This document shows, piece after piece, positions 16,451-25,921 of a stretch of DNA of 64,000 nucleotides; position 1 is the stretch's first letter, and the number at the start of each line of letters is the position of its first letter. A program made the translations under genes and the position numbers. Under the pieces are notes generated by a model. It was not told the origin of the DNA and did not search any database. It saw nothing but the letters and a program-made list of their open reading frames with translations. Source of the stretch: UBA9300 sp964577305 (GTDB lineage: Bacteria > Bacteroidota > Bacteroidia > Bacteroidales > VadinHA17); the NCBI GenBank assembly GCA_964577305.1, contig CAZNYS010000001.1, positions 1 through 64,000 on the forward strand, written 5' to 3'.

Positions 16451-16574
16451 GGGGCTGTCCCAAAAGTACACCACCTCCCCCCGAGTACTCGGGGTACTCC
16501 TCCTCTAAAGAGGAGGAGAAAGTTATAGTGTTATAAATCAGCGGGGTGGTTAAAATTACTTTTGAGACAGCCCC
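16451..16574. mobile_element. MITE-like element, 124 bp
   Basis: It has terminal inverted repeats GGGGCTGTCYCAAAAGTA: 18 bases with one mismatch, 16451-16468 against the complement of 16557-16574, with pairing continuing to ACCACC further in. Inside are a perfect palindrome CCCCGAGTACTCGGGG (16479-16494) and a hairpin CTCCTCCTCT/AGAGGAGGAG (16497-16518). There is no coding capacity. A CCCCCTT sequence lies outside both ends in inverted orientation. The ends resemble those of DDE-type insertion sequences, but I cannot assign a family. Confidence 0.75.
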
Positions 16575-16652
16575 AAGGGGGATGTTGGGCAAATTATCGC
16601 TAATTGAGTGGGGTTTACCTACAAAAATCATGCTAAATTAAATATTAGTTTT

Positions 16653-16660
16653 TATTTTTG
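16653..16660 (+). promoter_or_regulatory. -7 promoter element for asnS
   Basis: TATTTTTG, a full TAnnTTTG match, 33 bases before the asnS start. Confidence 0.5.
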
Positions 16661-16693
16661 TCATAACTTATAAATGACAAAAGCAGGATTTTT

Positions 16694-18079
16694 ATGCGTA
16701 GAGAGAAAATAAAGCAGGTATTAAGTTCTGAGCCCGGCAGGGATGTTCTGGTTAAAGGATGGGTAAGAACAAGGAGGGGAAGCAGGCAGGTTTCCTTTAT
16801 TGCCATGAATGACGGTTCGACTATACATAATATCCAGGTGGTAGTCGATATGCAGGCCTTTGATGAAGATAAGCTCAAGCTTATAACAACGGGAGCCTGC
16901 CTGGCCGTTGAAGGAAAACTTGTCCGGTCAGAAGGCAAGGGTCAGCATCTTGAGATACAGGCAAAGAAGATAGAAATATACGGACCTGCCGATCCGGAGA
17001 AATATCCCCTGCAGAAAAAGGGCCACTCGATGGAGTTCCTGCGCGAGATAGCACACCTGCGGTTCAGGACCAACACATTCGGCGCGGTATTCAGGATAAG
17101 GCATGCCCTGGCCTATGCCGTTCATAAATATTTCAATGATAAGGGATTCTATTACCTGCACACACCAATCATTACAGGTTCAGATGCAGAGGGTGCAGGC
17201 GAGATGTTCAGGGTTACAACATTTGACCTGAATGATGCACCAAAGGACGGGAATGGTAAAGTTGACTTTAGCAGGGATTTTTTCGGTAAGGAAACAAACC
17301 TGACCGTATCAGGCCAGCTTGAAGGTGAGCTGGGGGCACTCTCGCTGGGCGAGATATACACCTTTGGCCCGACCTTCAGGGCAGAAAACTCGAATACTCC
17401 CAGGCACCTTGCTGAATTCTGGATGATAGAACCGGAGATGGCCTTTTATGATATTAATGATAACATGGACCTGGCAGAGGAATTAACAAAATACCTGATA
17501 AGGTATGTGCTGGATAATTGCGGTGATGATCTTGAGTTTCTCAATGCTATGACAGATAAGGGGTTGATAGAGAGGCTGAATTTTGTGCTCGCAAATGATT
17601 ATGCCCGGATAACCTATACCGAGGCCATTAATGTTCTCTCCAAAGCCGGTAAGGACTGGGAATTTCCCGTTGGCTGGGGCAAGGACCTGCAGGCTGAGCA
17701 TGAGAGATACCTTGTTGAGCAGCATTACAAACGGCCGGTAATGGTGACTGATTATCCCATGGATATCAAGGCTTTTTATATGAAGCAGAATGATGACGGC
17801 AAGACAGTGAGGGCATTGGATGTTCTGTTCCCGCTGATAGGGGAAATAATAGGCGGGTCACAGAGGGAGGAAGAATATGATAAGCTGGAGGGCAGGATAA
17901 AAGAACTGGGTATACCCGAAAAGGAACTGTGGTGGTTCCTGGAGACACGCAAATTTGGTACTGCCCCGCATAGCGGTTTCGGGCTGGGTTTTGAAAGACT
18001 GATGCTGTTTGTTACGGGCATGAAGAATATAAGGGACGTGATCCCTTTCCCCCGTACGCCAAGGAATGCTGAATTTTAG
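16694..18079 (+). CDS. asnS: Asparaginyl-tRNA synthetase
   Basis: A class IIb synthetase charging tRNA-Asn. The 461-residue protein has an N-terminal OB-fold anticodon domain (VKGWVRTRRGSRQVSFIAMN) and a catalytic core with class II motif 2 around TFGPTFRAENSNTPRHLAEF and motif 3 GFGLGFERLMLFVTGMKNIRD. The ENSNT segment is typical of AsnRS rather than AspRS. The length is normal. It is followed 18 bases later by rpoN on the same strand. Confidence 0.96.
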   Translation: MRREKIKQVLSSEPGRDVLVKGWVRTRRGSRQVSFIAMNDGSTIHNIQVVVDMQAFDEDKLKLITTGACLAVEGKLVRSEGKGQHLEIQAKKIEIYGPADPEKYPLQKKGHSMEFLREIAHLRFRTNTFGAVFRIRHALAYAVHKYFNDKGFYYLHTPIITGSDAEGAGEMFRVTTFDLNDAPKDGNGKVDFSRDFFGKETNLTVSGQLEGELGALSLGEIYTFGPTFRAENSNTPRHLAEFWMIEPEMAFYDINDNMDLAEELTKYLIRYVLDNCGDDLEFLNAMTDKGLIERLNFVLANDYARITYTEAINVLSKAGKDWEFPVGWGKDLQAEHERYLVEQHYKRPVMVTDYPMDIKAFYMKQNDDGKTVRALDVLFPLIGEIIGGSQREEEYDKLEGRIKELGIPEKELWWFLETRKFGTAPHSGFGLGFERLMLFVTGMKNIRDVIPFPRTPRNAEF

Positions 18080-18097
18080 TTTCGAGATGAGGAGAAG

Positions 18098-19549
18098 ATG
18101 TTAAAACAGAAATTAACACAAAAGCTTTTACAGAAACTGTCGCCGCAGCAGATACAAATGATCAAGCTGCTGGAGATACCAACCATGCAGCTGGAGCAGA
18201 GGATTAAGAAGGAGATAGAGGAAAACCCGGCACTGGAGGAAGGTGATGAGGAAGATGAGAATGAAGTAACTCAGGATGATGATGATAATCTGAGTGATAA
18301 TGAACAGGATGAATTTTCACTGGATGATTACCTTGAGGACGAAGATATACCTGATTACAGGCTGGAATCAAGAAATTACAGCAGTGGAGAAGAGCAGAAA
18401 CAGGAGATACCATTCTCGATAGGAACATCGTTCCATGAATTCCTTGCCAGCCAGGTAGGCCTGCGTTCGCTCGATGAGAAACAGGAGATACTGGTTGATT
18501 ATATCCTGGGTAATATAGATGATGACGGATACCTGAGAAGGGAGATTGAGAATATTGTTGACGACCTTGCTTTTTCACAGAATATTACAACCACAGAGGA
18601 AGAGCTTCTGGAGATACTGGAGATTGTACAGGACCTTGAACCTGCCGGTGTGGGAGCCAGGGACCTGCGTGAATGCCTGATGCTGCAGATGGCAAGGAAA
18701 GACCATGATGACCCTGAAATAAAAAATGCTGTTGTTATACTGGATAAGTATTTTGATGAGTTCACAAGGAAGCATTATGAAAAGATAAAAACAAGGCTTG
18801 GATTAAGTGATGAGGAGTTAAAGGATGCCCTGGATATAGTACTCAAACTGAACCCGAAACCAGGAGGGTCATTCAGCGACCCGCTGCATAAAGACAGCTA
18901 TCATATAATACCTGATTTTATGCTTGAATATAACGAAGACGGGCTGGAGATAAGCCTTAACAGCCGCAACGTGCCTGAGCTGAGGATCAACAGGACATAT
19001 GCAGAAATGCTCGAAGCCTATTCGAGAAGTAAGGAAAAAACCAAAACACAGAAAGAAGCAGTATCATTTGTCAAGCAGAAACTGGATTCTGCCAAATGGT
19101 TTATCGACGCTATGAGGCAGAGACATAATACCCTGCTGCTTACCATGAATGCAATACTTGATTTTCAAAACGAATATTTTATAGAGGGTGATGAGACAAA
19201 GCTCAAGCCAATGATCCTTAAAGATATTGCCGACATGACGGGACTTGATATCTCGACAGTATCAAGGGTGGCAAACAGCAAGTATATACAGACTCATTTT
19301 GGCATCCTCCCCCTGAAATATTTCTTCTCTGAGGGATTGCAAACCGATAGCGGTGAAGAGGTATCGACCCGCGAGATAAAAAGTATACTGCAGGAATGTA
19401 TTAAGAACGAGGAGAAAAAAAGGCCATTGACCGATGAGAAGTTAACAGAAATATTACAATCGAAAGGATATCAGATTGCCAGGCGCACGGTGGCCAAGTA
19501 CCGTGAGCAGCTGAATATACCTGTCGCGAGATTAAGGAAGGAAGCATAA
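18098..19549 (+). CDS. rpoN: RNA polymerase sigma-54 factor
   Basis: The alternative sigma factor for -24/-12 promoters that need enhancer-binding ATPases. The 483-residue protein has the N-terminal activator-interaction region I (LKQKLTQKLLQKLSPQQIQM), then a strongly acidic region II at about 45-95, the core-binding region, a helix-turn-helix (DMTGLDISTVSRVANSKY) and the C-terminal RpoN box ARRTVAKYREQLNIP. It sits between asnS and a membrane protein gene whose ATG overlaps its stop by one base. Confidence 0.97.
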   Translation: MLKQKLTQKLLQKLSPQQIQMIKLLEIPTMQLEQRIKKEIEENPALEEGDEEDENEVTQDDDDNLSDNEQDEFSLDDYLEDEDIPDYRLESRNYSSGEEQKQEIPFSIGTSFHEFLASQVGLRSLDEKQEILVDYILGNIDDDGYLRREIENIVDDLAFSQNITTTEEELLEILEIVQDLEPAGVGARDLRECLMLQMARKDHDDPEIKNAVVILDKYFDEFTRKHYEKIKTRLGLSDEELKDALDIVLKLNPKPGGSFSDPLHKDSYHIIPDFMLEYNEDGLEISLNSRNVPELRINRTYAEMLEAYSRSKEKTKTQKEAVSFVKQKLDSAKWFIDAMRQRHNTLLLTMNAILDFQNEYFIEGDETKLKPMILKDIADMTGLDISTVSRVANSKYIQTHFGILPLKYFFSEGLQTDSGEEVSTREIKSILQECIKNEEKKRPLTDEKLTEILQSKGYQIARRTVAKYREQLNIPVARLRKEA

Positions 19550-20193
19550 TGAAAAATTTTTCGGATAATACATCGCTAAAGCTGAGTTCACAGATACTGT
19601 CTGTAATATTTTTCCCGGGATTTTTACCGGTATACGGATTACTGATAATATTCAATGCCCCAACCTTATTTGCCTATGAGCTGGCAGCAAGGTACGGAAG
19701 CCTGAAAGGTATTATCCTGTTACTGGCATTTGTTAATATGACCGTTGTTCCTGTAGCCCTCATGCCCCTGCTGAAATACAGGAACATCATATCATCATAC
19801 AACATGAACACAAGGTCTGACAGGATCGTACCAATGGCTATCGGCAGCCTGATGTACCTGGTTACGACCATAATATTTTATTCATTCCAGATACCCGGGA
19901 TCATAAAGTCGTTTATACTTGCCACAACCATATTGTCTGTACTTATACTGGTAATAACCTTCAGGTGGAAAATCTCGATTCATTCTGCCGGCCTGGGAAG
20001 CCTGCTGGCCACTGTCATGGCCCTGTCGGTGAGGATGTATGCCAACCTGGCGGCAATATGGATACCCCTGATACTGATTTCGGGCCTTGTAATGGCTTCA
20101 AGGTTATACCTTAATTCTCATAACCCGTCGCAAATATACGCCGGTTTTGCACTTGGCTTCCTTACCATCTGGCTTGTTATGGTAGTTTTCTAA
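19549..20193 (+). CDS. Integral membrane protein, PAP2-like
   Basis: A 214-residue protein with about six membrane helices. Its C-terminal segment SRLYLNSHNPSQIYAGF resembles the third motif of PAP2 phosphatases (SR-x5-H), but Gln replaces the Asp. The region corresponding to the PSGH motif reads IHSAGLGS, so catalytic competence is doubtful. Its ATG overlaps the rpoN stop (TAATG), and its 3' end overlaps the convergent glycosyltransferase gene by 17 bases. Confidence 0.7.
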   Translation: MKNFSDNTSLKLSSQILSVIFFPGFLPVYGLLIIFNAPTLFAYELAARYGSLKGIILLLAFVNMTVVPVALMPLLKYRNIISSYNMNTRSDRIVPMAIGSLMYLVTTIIFYSFQIPGIIKSFILATTILSVLILVITFRWKISIHSAGLGSLLATVMALSVRMYANLAAIWIPLILISGLVMASRLYLNSHNPSQIYAGFALGFLTIWLVMVVF

Positions 20194-21301
20194 GGAGCTG
20201 ATCCAGAGCTTTATCCAGGAGGTTTTTATCTATTCCTGGCCATTGTATGTTATCATTGACAGCAGGTATATCACCATGCCGGGCCAGCTGCCTTTGCGTA
20301 ATAGTGGTGAAATTATATCTCTCAGCCAGGTAACAGGCCAGGTATTCCTGTTCCGGTTGCCCGGGTGTGGGTACCAGGAGTGAAGTTTTCCCTGTATAAA
20401 AAAGGTCCATTATTGTGCTGTAGCCCGAGCGGCAAATAATAAGGTCCGCCTGTTCCATCAGCTGCTTCAGAGCTGCGCCATCAAGCCAGGAGTATCTCAG
20501 TATGTCATCATCAGCAGTTTGCTTATTATCTCCCGGTGTGCCGGCAACAATAATCAGCTTACCCGGTAATTTATCCTTTTGCAGGGTAATAATATTCTCA
20601 AAGATGGTGCGCTGTGGTTCGGGGCCGGATAGGAGAGCAAGGGTGAATTGAGATGGTAGAAACCCAAAGTCATGCACACCACCTCCCAAAGGTCTATTCT
20701 TGATAGGAACATCAAGCTTATAAAAGCGGCTGAGAGGGCCTATATACTTTGTATTGGAGGGCATCCTGCAATCATGCGAAAGCATGCCGCTGAGGTTATT
20801 CTCACCGGGGAAGTCGGGTACCCAACATTCATCATACCTGCCGGCAACAGAACGGTGGACGGCAGAAACGAGCGTTTCGACAAATCCAAGACCGCGGGGA
20901 AGCGCCACCCTCAACTGATGAGTGATATATATACTGTATGCTCCCCTGCTCCACAAGCCAAAACGGTTATCGCTGATAACAAGGTCGATACCATATTTGC
21001 GTATTATACCCGGCAGACGTAACCGGTCGGCAAAGAATGCCACCAGGAGCACAGGCATCTGGAACATCACTGCAATATACAGGGGGGTGAATCCCGGATA
21101 ATACACTGATGGCGATCTTAAGGTTATAAGCTCATCATACACGGCTTTATCAAATGTTTCATGAAGACTCCGGGGTGCTGCAATGTATATCTTATAGCCT
21201 CTTTTTCTTAATTCCCATGCTATCACCTGTACCCTTGTTGCATGACCGGCTCCCCAGTTAAGTGGACAGATAAGGATGTTTTTTCTTTTATTGTTTTTCA
21301 T
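20177..21301 (-). CDS. MurG-like (GT-B) glycosyltransferase
   Basis: A 374-residue protein with the N-terminal signature CPLNWGAGHATR, a GHATR variant seen in MurG/UGT-like enzymes. The C-terminal nucleotide-sugar region runs ADLIICRSGYSTIMDLFYTG, then LLVPTPGQPEQEYLA, the usual GT-B donor-binding pattern. Substrates are unknown. The start at 21301 (MKNNKRKNILICP) is preferred because the upstream frame encodes nothing family-like. A TATTTTTG element lies at 21356-21363 on the minus strand. Its 3' end overlaps the neighbouring convergent gene. Confidence 0.82.
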   Translation of the reverse strand: MKNNKRKNILICPLNWGAGHATRVQVIAWELRKRGYKIYIAAPRSLHETFDKAVYDELITLRSPSVYYPGFTPLYIAVMFQMPVLLVAFFADRLRLPGIIRKYGIDLVISDNRFGLWSRGAYSIYITHQLRVALPRGLGFVETLVSAVHRSVAGRYDECWVPDFPGENNLSGMLSHDCRMPSNTKYIGPLSRFYKLDVPIKNRPLGGGVHDFGFLPSQFTLALLSGPEPQRTIFENIITLQKDKLPGKLIIVAGTPGDNKQTADDDILRYSWLDGAALKQLMEQADLIICRSGYSTIMDLFYTGKTSLLVPTPGQPEQEYLACYLAERYNFTTITQRQLARHGDIPAVNDNIQWPGIDKNLLDKALDQLLRKLP

Positions 21302-21483
21302 GAGACAGCTGGTGACAGAACTGTGGACGGTAAATATACAGGTGATAATTACTAACAAAAATAGTATAATTTGAAAGATGTACAGAATTCAATTGCAGCC
21401 ATGATTATTGTCATTTTATTAGCATTACCGTGTTGTATATTTACATCCTGAAGGACAAGGCAAGAATTATTAAAATATATCTC

Positions 21484-21906
21484 ATGGAAAAATCAATTAG
21501 TCCTGATCCATATACCTGGAAGAAGGAGTATGAGTTGCATAATGAGCTGTATGATGAACAGGCTAAGAAATTCCTTGAAATCATCAACCAGATGAAAAGA
21601 ATTATCGCAGGGGGTGTTAAGGATCGCGATATATCAGATATTTTCTTCCAGCTCACTTATTATTATGAGCAATACATGATCAGGGAGGAAATAAATATGA
21701 AGGAGCTTAATTATAATAATCTGGAAAATCACAGGAAATCGCATAAGGAGTTTATTGACCATATACTGGCTTTCAGGGAAGGGTACGAGAGGGGTGATGA
21801 TGATGTATGTGACGATATGTATTTTTACCTCGAGAGATGGTTTGATGATCATATGATGGTTGATGACAGGAATGCCGTAGATTATATTTCAGGCACCAGG
21901 GATTAG
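21484..21906 (+). CDS. Hemerythrin-like protein with missing iron ligands
   Basis: A 140-residue four-helix protein that aligns by eye with bacterial hemerythrins. The start motif DEQHKKLF reads DEQAKKF, so the first His is Ala27. The YxxxHFxxEE motif reads YEQYMIREE, so the second His is Gln63, while Glu68/69 are kept. The HxxxH pair is present (His83, His87), and so are the final His123 and Asp128. Two of five histidine ligands are thus replaced and a normal oxygen-binding di-iron site is unlikely. The start at 21484 (MEKSISPDPYTW) is chosen because earlier codons are not family-like. It is monocistronic. Confidence 0.82.
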   Translation: MEKSISPDPYTWKKEYELHNELYDEQAKKFLEIINQMKRIIAGGVKDRDISDIFFQLTYYYEQYMIREEINMKELNYNNLENHRKSHKEFIDHILAFREGYERGDDDVCDDMYFYLERWFDDHMMVDDRNAVDYISGTRD

Positions 21907-21908
21907 CT

Positions 21909-23087
21909 TTATATCAACCGTATAGACCTGCTCTCAGCTGTAAGCCTCATATTTGCGAGGTCAGCATTTTCAATCAGTACCAGCCCGGGTGTTTTCCCGG
22001 TTTCTATACTACCGTAATCACCATCTATCTTAAGTGCCCTGGCCCCGTTGATGGTAGACCAGGCTACAAGTTCTTCCAGTGGTACGGCAGGGAAGTGACT
22101 GCTGATGATCTTTATTTCCTCAAGCATGTTCAGGCTTATATTTGATGCAAGGCTGTCGGTACCAATCACTATTGCTGATCGCCGGTCAATAAGTCTATTT
22201 ACGGATGGCAGTGCATTTTCAATATACATGTTTGACCGGGGGCACAGGCAGAAGAAGCAATTACCTCTTTCAGCGGCTGCTTCAATATCTTCTTCACCTG
22301 CAAATGTATTATGAACAAGTATAAGGTTACCATTACCGGTAATATATTCCCTGATACCGGTAATATGATCAGGTATACGGTCATGCAGCATACCCGGGCT
22401 TATACCCATTGCCCTGTATGATTCAATAAGCTCACCCCCGGCATTTTTCAACAGTTTAATCTCCTGCTCCGACTCCTTAAAATGCACTGTGGTAATCTCA
22501 TTGGCTGATGTCAGCTCTTTGATCTTTTTCATCAGTGTTGCTGACATTGAGTAAAAAGAGTGAGGGACTATATACGAGGCTGAAGAATATTTATCTGCTT
22601 CCTTTTTGAGCTCCTTCACCTCGCTGATCCTTTTACCGGCTTTCACTGGGTCTATGCCAAATACTTCAAGGAAGTTAATATATTTTACGGGGCTTTCCTC
22701 TTTTATTCTGAAGCTGATGCTGCTGTTGCATATATCACCGCAGGCAGAGATACCTGTATTATACATCATGGTGTCGGCCTCAGCAATTAATTTTGCGTTT
22801 TCAGTGTTTTCCTGTGGCCGTGTTTCCCTTACATTTTTTATAAAGGCACCCAGGCCCGTATGGGCATTTAACTTTTTATGCATTCCCGATAGTTCGAGGT
22901 GGCAATGGCAATTCACGAAACCGGGAATGATGATCCCGTTATAGAATTCAGTTTTTGATAATTCAGGAGGATCGCCTCCTGTATCAATAATCCCGGTGAT
23001 ACGTCCCTGGTCGCCAGTTGTTATTATACCTCTTTTGAGTATTTTGCCGGTACCGGTAATAATATATTGTGCCGAGAATCTTCTCAT
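21909..23087 (-). CDS. Amidohydrolase (deaminase-type, possible aminodeoxyfutalosine deaminase)
   Basis: A metal-dependent TIM-barrel hydrolase of 392 residues. The metal site includes NCHCHLE (HxH), His in TTVHFKESEQE, His in LILVHNTF and Asp in GTDSLASN, the arrangement of guanine, cytosine and MtaD-type deaminases. Bacteroidota using the futalosine menaquinone route have such an enzyme, so an aminodeoxyfutalosine deaminase is possible, but no other mqn gene is in this window. It is last in the rbfA-methyltransferase-LolE-DUF4296 series, 10 bases after the lipoprotein gene. Confidence 0.8.
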   Translation of the reverse strand: MRRFSAQYIITGTGKILKRGIITTGDQGRITGIIDTGGDPPELSKTEFYNGIIIPGFVNCHCHLELSGMHKKLNAHTGLGAFIKNVRETRPQENTENAKLIAEADTMMYNTGISACGDICNSSISFRIKEESPVKYINFLEVFGIDPVKAGKRISEVKELKKEADKYSSASYIVPHSFYSMSATLMKKIKELTSANEITTVHFKESEQEIKLLKNAGGELIESYRAMGISPGMLHDRIPDHITGIREYITGNGNLILVHNTFAGEEDIEAAAERGNCFFCLCPRSNMYIENALPSVNRLIDRRSAIVIGTDSLASNISLNMLEEIKIISSHFPAVPLEELVAWSTINGARALKIDGDYGSIETGKTPGLVLIENADLANMRLTAESRSIRLI

Positions 23088-23097
23088 CCGGTTGGTT

Positions 23098-23886
23098 TTA
23101 GTCAGTATCCCTGGTATTCCTTGTAATAGTTATGTTTGTCACCATTGCATGTTTTTCCCAGTGGCCCGGCTGAGCGGTATGGTTAAGAAATTTTCCCTTT
23201 ATATGTGTAACTCGAGGATTTTCCAGTTCCTTTTTCATTGTTATTACTTCGGGTCTACCGCTTTTTGCCAGGTTTATTCTTTCCCATGGTATTTTCATTC
23301 CTTCTTCCGTTCCGTCATCATACCAGAACCATACCTCTGAATGCGGGTCGATACTCTGGTCATCTTCATAAAGCATTATCCGTGCTTTAATAACATATTC
23401 GCCCAATCCTCTGGTACGTACGCTGAATTCAATCGGATCAGTTACACCCACATCAGGGAGGCTATAGCTTCTTTCACCTTCCCACAGGTTCAGGTTGGGA
23501 TCAGTACTCTGTGATAAATGCGCTATCACATCAGCTTCCATACCTGACAACTTTTCTATCACCCTATCGTAAATTGCCTCATATATTTTTGGTTTATCGA
23601 TAAAGTAGTACTTCATGCTATTATCTACTTTTTCTTTTGTGTAGCCATGCTCACGGATGACGTCACTATAATTCTCAGTAGAGTCTTTCCCGGAAAATTC
23701 GCTTCTTATTGGAGGATAGTTAAGCAGGCCATCAACCAGATAAAGCTCGCTCAGTATTTCAACCATTTCTTTTTCAGGAATGACCTCCGACCGTTTAATA
23801 CCTGATTTAGTGGTTTTGTTGCATGACTGTACCATTAACAGTAACAGGATGATCAGAAGGCCTGTATTTCTAATTACCATTTTCAT
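23098..23886 (-). CDS. DUF4296-type lipoprotein
   Basis: A 262-residue protein with a lipoprotein signal (hydrophobic LLIILLLLMVQSC, Cys22). The helical region EKEMVEILSELYLVDGLLNY is typical of DUF4296. The part after about residue 120 is beta-rich (RSYSLPDVGVTDPIEF and following) and makes this protein longer than the usual roughly 130-residue members. Function unknown. It overlaps the end of the LolE-like gene by 17 bases. Confidence 0.75.
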   Translation of the reverse strand: MKMVIRNTGLLIILLLLMVQSCNKTTKSGIKRSEVIPEKEMVEILSELYLVDGLLNYPPIRSEFSGKDSTENYSDVIREHGYTKEKVDNSMKYYFIDKPKIYEAIYDRVIEKLSGMEADVIAHLSQSTDPNLNLWEGERSYSLPDVGVTDPIEFSVRTRGLGEYVIKARIMLYEDDQSIDPHSEVWFWYDDGTEEGMKIPWERINLAKSGRPEVITMKKELENPRVTHIKGKFLNHTAQPGHWEKHAMVTNITITRNTRDTD

Positions 23887-25096
23887 GCTTCAGATATTTT
23901 TTTGACATATAATGAGCAGGGTACCACGCTGCAATATATCCTATCAACAGTACAGTTCCAAGCACGGCAAAGAAATCAGCCAGCTTCATTGTAACAGGGT
24001 ATGCATCCAATAGAAGTGTTTCCCCCTGCAGTTTTACCACCCCGAATTCCTGTTGCAGCCAGCATATAAGCAATCCGAGCAACAGGCCACTTACTGCACC
24101 TATAACTGATATCATCCATCCTTCGATTATGAATATTCTCTTAATGAGTTTATTATCGGCTCCCAGGTTACGTAATATACCTATATCCCTTTCTTTCTCA
24201 ATTATCAACATTGTAAGTGATCCGATAATATTGAATGAAGCAATAATAAGTATGAAGGTAAGTATAAAAAATATGGCCAGCCGTTCCGATTTCATTACTT
24301 TATAGAATATCTCCTGTTGCTGATATTTATTCCTGACGGTATACCCGTGGCCGAATAATTTCTCAACTGCTGGCTGAACGTCCTCTGCTGCTGTCCCCTC
24401 CGTGAATTTTATCTCGAGGGATGATACTTCATCATTGTACATCAGTAATTCCCTCATTACATCTATTGGCACATAGATAAAACGCGAATCGTATTCCTGT
24501 TCAACGCAGAATATGCCCGAGGGGAATATTACTTTTCTGACAAAGGCATTGGCTGGATTAGTCACGTTACCCACCCGTTCAGGGACATAGATTATCAATG
24601 GAGTAATAAAGCTGAGACCTATGCCGAGGTTGTTAGCCACACCCAGTCCTACCACTGCATATGGTCTGCCATTGTCTGCTTTCAGGAGAAATGATCCATC
24701 CCACATCGCGCTGTCGAGGCCGGTAATATCAGGATAGTTATCGTTCACCCCTTTCACAGTGGCAATATATTGCTTTTCGTCGTAGTGGAGGAGAGCATTT
24801 TCTTCGAGCACGAGTGAGTAATCAGCTATTCCCTCCATCTCATCCAGGGCTTTGAGTTGATCAGTCCCGGGAACAAATACCTTACCCCTGCTTATTTTTA
24901 CCTCGAGGTCGGGATCGAAGGTTGAGAAGAGGGTATTAACCATATCTTCCAGTCCGTTAAAGACTGAGAGTACTATTATAAGTACCATGGTACCTATGGT
25001 TACACCAGCTGCCGAGATACCAGAAATAACATTTATTGCATTACGCGATTTTTTCGCGAACAGGTACCTTTTTGCTATGTATAACGACAGTTTCAA
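23870..25096 (-). CDS. LolC/LolE-type lipoprotein-release permease (FtsX family)
   Basis: An inner-membrane subunit of an ABC system, probably releasing lipoproteins. The 408-residue protein has the typical N-terminus IAKRYLFAKKSRNAINVISGIS and a first membrane helix at about 28-50. A large periplasmic domain and three C-terminal helices follow, with the conserved IEKERDIGILRNLGADNKLIKRIF. The cognate LolD ATPase is not adjacent. It starts 5 bases after the methyltransferase gene. Confidence 0.9.
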   Translation of the reverse strand: MKLSLYIAKRYLFAKKSRNAINVISGISAAGVTIGTMVLIIVLSVFNGLEDMVNTLFSTFDPDLEVKISRGKVFVPGTDQLKALDEMEGIADYSLVLEENALLHYDEKQYIATVKGVNDNYPDITGLDSAMWDGSFLLKADNGRPYAVVGLGVANNLGIGLSFITPLIIYVPERVGNVTNPANAFVRKVIFPSGIFCVEQEYDSRFIYVPIDVMRELLMYNDEVSSLEIKFTEGTAAEDVQPAVEKLFGHGYTVRNKYQQQEIFYKVMKSERLAIFFILTFILIIASFNIIGSLTMLIIEKERDIGILRNLGADNKLIKRIFIIEGWMISVIGAVSGLLLGLLICWLQQEFGVVKLQGETLLLDAYPVTMKLADFFAVLGTVLLIGYIAAWYPAHYMSKKYLKHENGN

Positions 25097-25101
25097 TTGT
25101 C

Positions 25102-25911
25102 TTATTTTTTTGCAATAACCAGCAGGCCTGTGCCCTCACTGTGTTTTAAACGCACATCCAAATAATTAAGTATAAGAGCAAAGGGCATTGCTAAAATATA
25201 ATAAAACGGCAGTATAATGGCAAGGATTATTGAAGTATTAAGCATGAGTATCGGGTATTTCATTGATATCTTCCATGATATTTTACCCGGGCGTCCGTAG
25301 GTATAGATGGTTTCTACATTACTGAACCCTGCCGACTGCAGTTTTTCCGTTATCTCATCCCTGCCGTAGCCGTCCCTCACATGTTCTTCAATAAATGAAT
25401 GGTCATCTTCATTATGCACATCAGATCCGCCTTTATCGGATGGTGTTGATATTATGAGCCACCCGTTTCTACTCAGTGAGCTGAAGAAATTGCGGAATAC
25501 CGTCCTGTCATCTTCAATATGTTCCATAACATCCACAGACAATACCAGGTTATATTTTTCATCTTCTTTATAGGTGGTGAGGTCAGCAAGCCTGAATGAC
25601 ACTTTGCCGGCAGCTTTTGTATTGCTTATAAATTTATTGCAGTCGTTTATCTGTTCCTCCTTGATGTCGAGGCCAAGGATATTCCAGTTCTTATTTATCT
25701 TCCACATCCTCCATGTGTACTGACCGAATCCTGATCCGGCATCCAGTATATTTTCAGCCCCGGCATTTTGTGCAGCGTACTGCCTGAGGATTCTTTTCAC
25801 ATGCCATGTACGCAGCAGCAGGATATCCAGTACGGTGTAGAATATTTTCCTGAGCAATACCGACCTGTTGACTATCTTACCAATACGGCTTTTTACCGGA
25901 TCATATTTCAT
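25102..25911 (-). CDS. Class I SAM-dependent methyltransferase
   Basis: A 269-residue protein with Rossmann motif I (NILDAGSGFGQYTW), an acidic end of strand 2 (LGLDIKEEQI) and motif NLVLSVDVMEHIEDD. The C-terminal 60 residues form one or two hydrophobic stretches (IILAIILPFYYILAMPFALIL), suggesting membrane association. Substrate unknown; a lipid or quinone-like acceptor is possible. It lies between rbfA (10 bases) and the LolE-like gene (5 bases). Confidence 0.85.
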   Translation of the reverse strand: MKYDPVKSRIGKIVNRSVLLRKIFYTVLDILLLRTWHVKRILRQYAAQNAGAENILDAGSGFGQYTWRMWKINKNWNILGLDIKEEQINDCNKFISNTKAAGKVSFRLADLTTYKEDEKYNLVLSVDVMEHIEDDRTVFRNFFSSLSRNGWLIISTPSDKGGSDVHNEDDHSFIEEHVRDGYGRDEITEKLQSAGFSNVETIYTYGRPGKISWKISMKYPILMLNTSIILAIILPFYYILAMPFALILNYLDVRLKHSEGTGLLVIAKK

Positions 25912-25921
25912 TATGTCAGTA

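Noticed and set aside
20177..20193. A 17-base overlap of convergent gene ends as a possible assembly error.
   Set aside because: Both frames end with plausible C-termini, and short convergent overlaps are ordinary.
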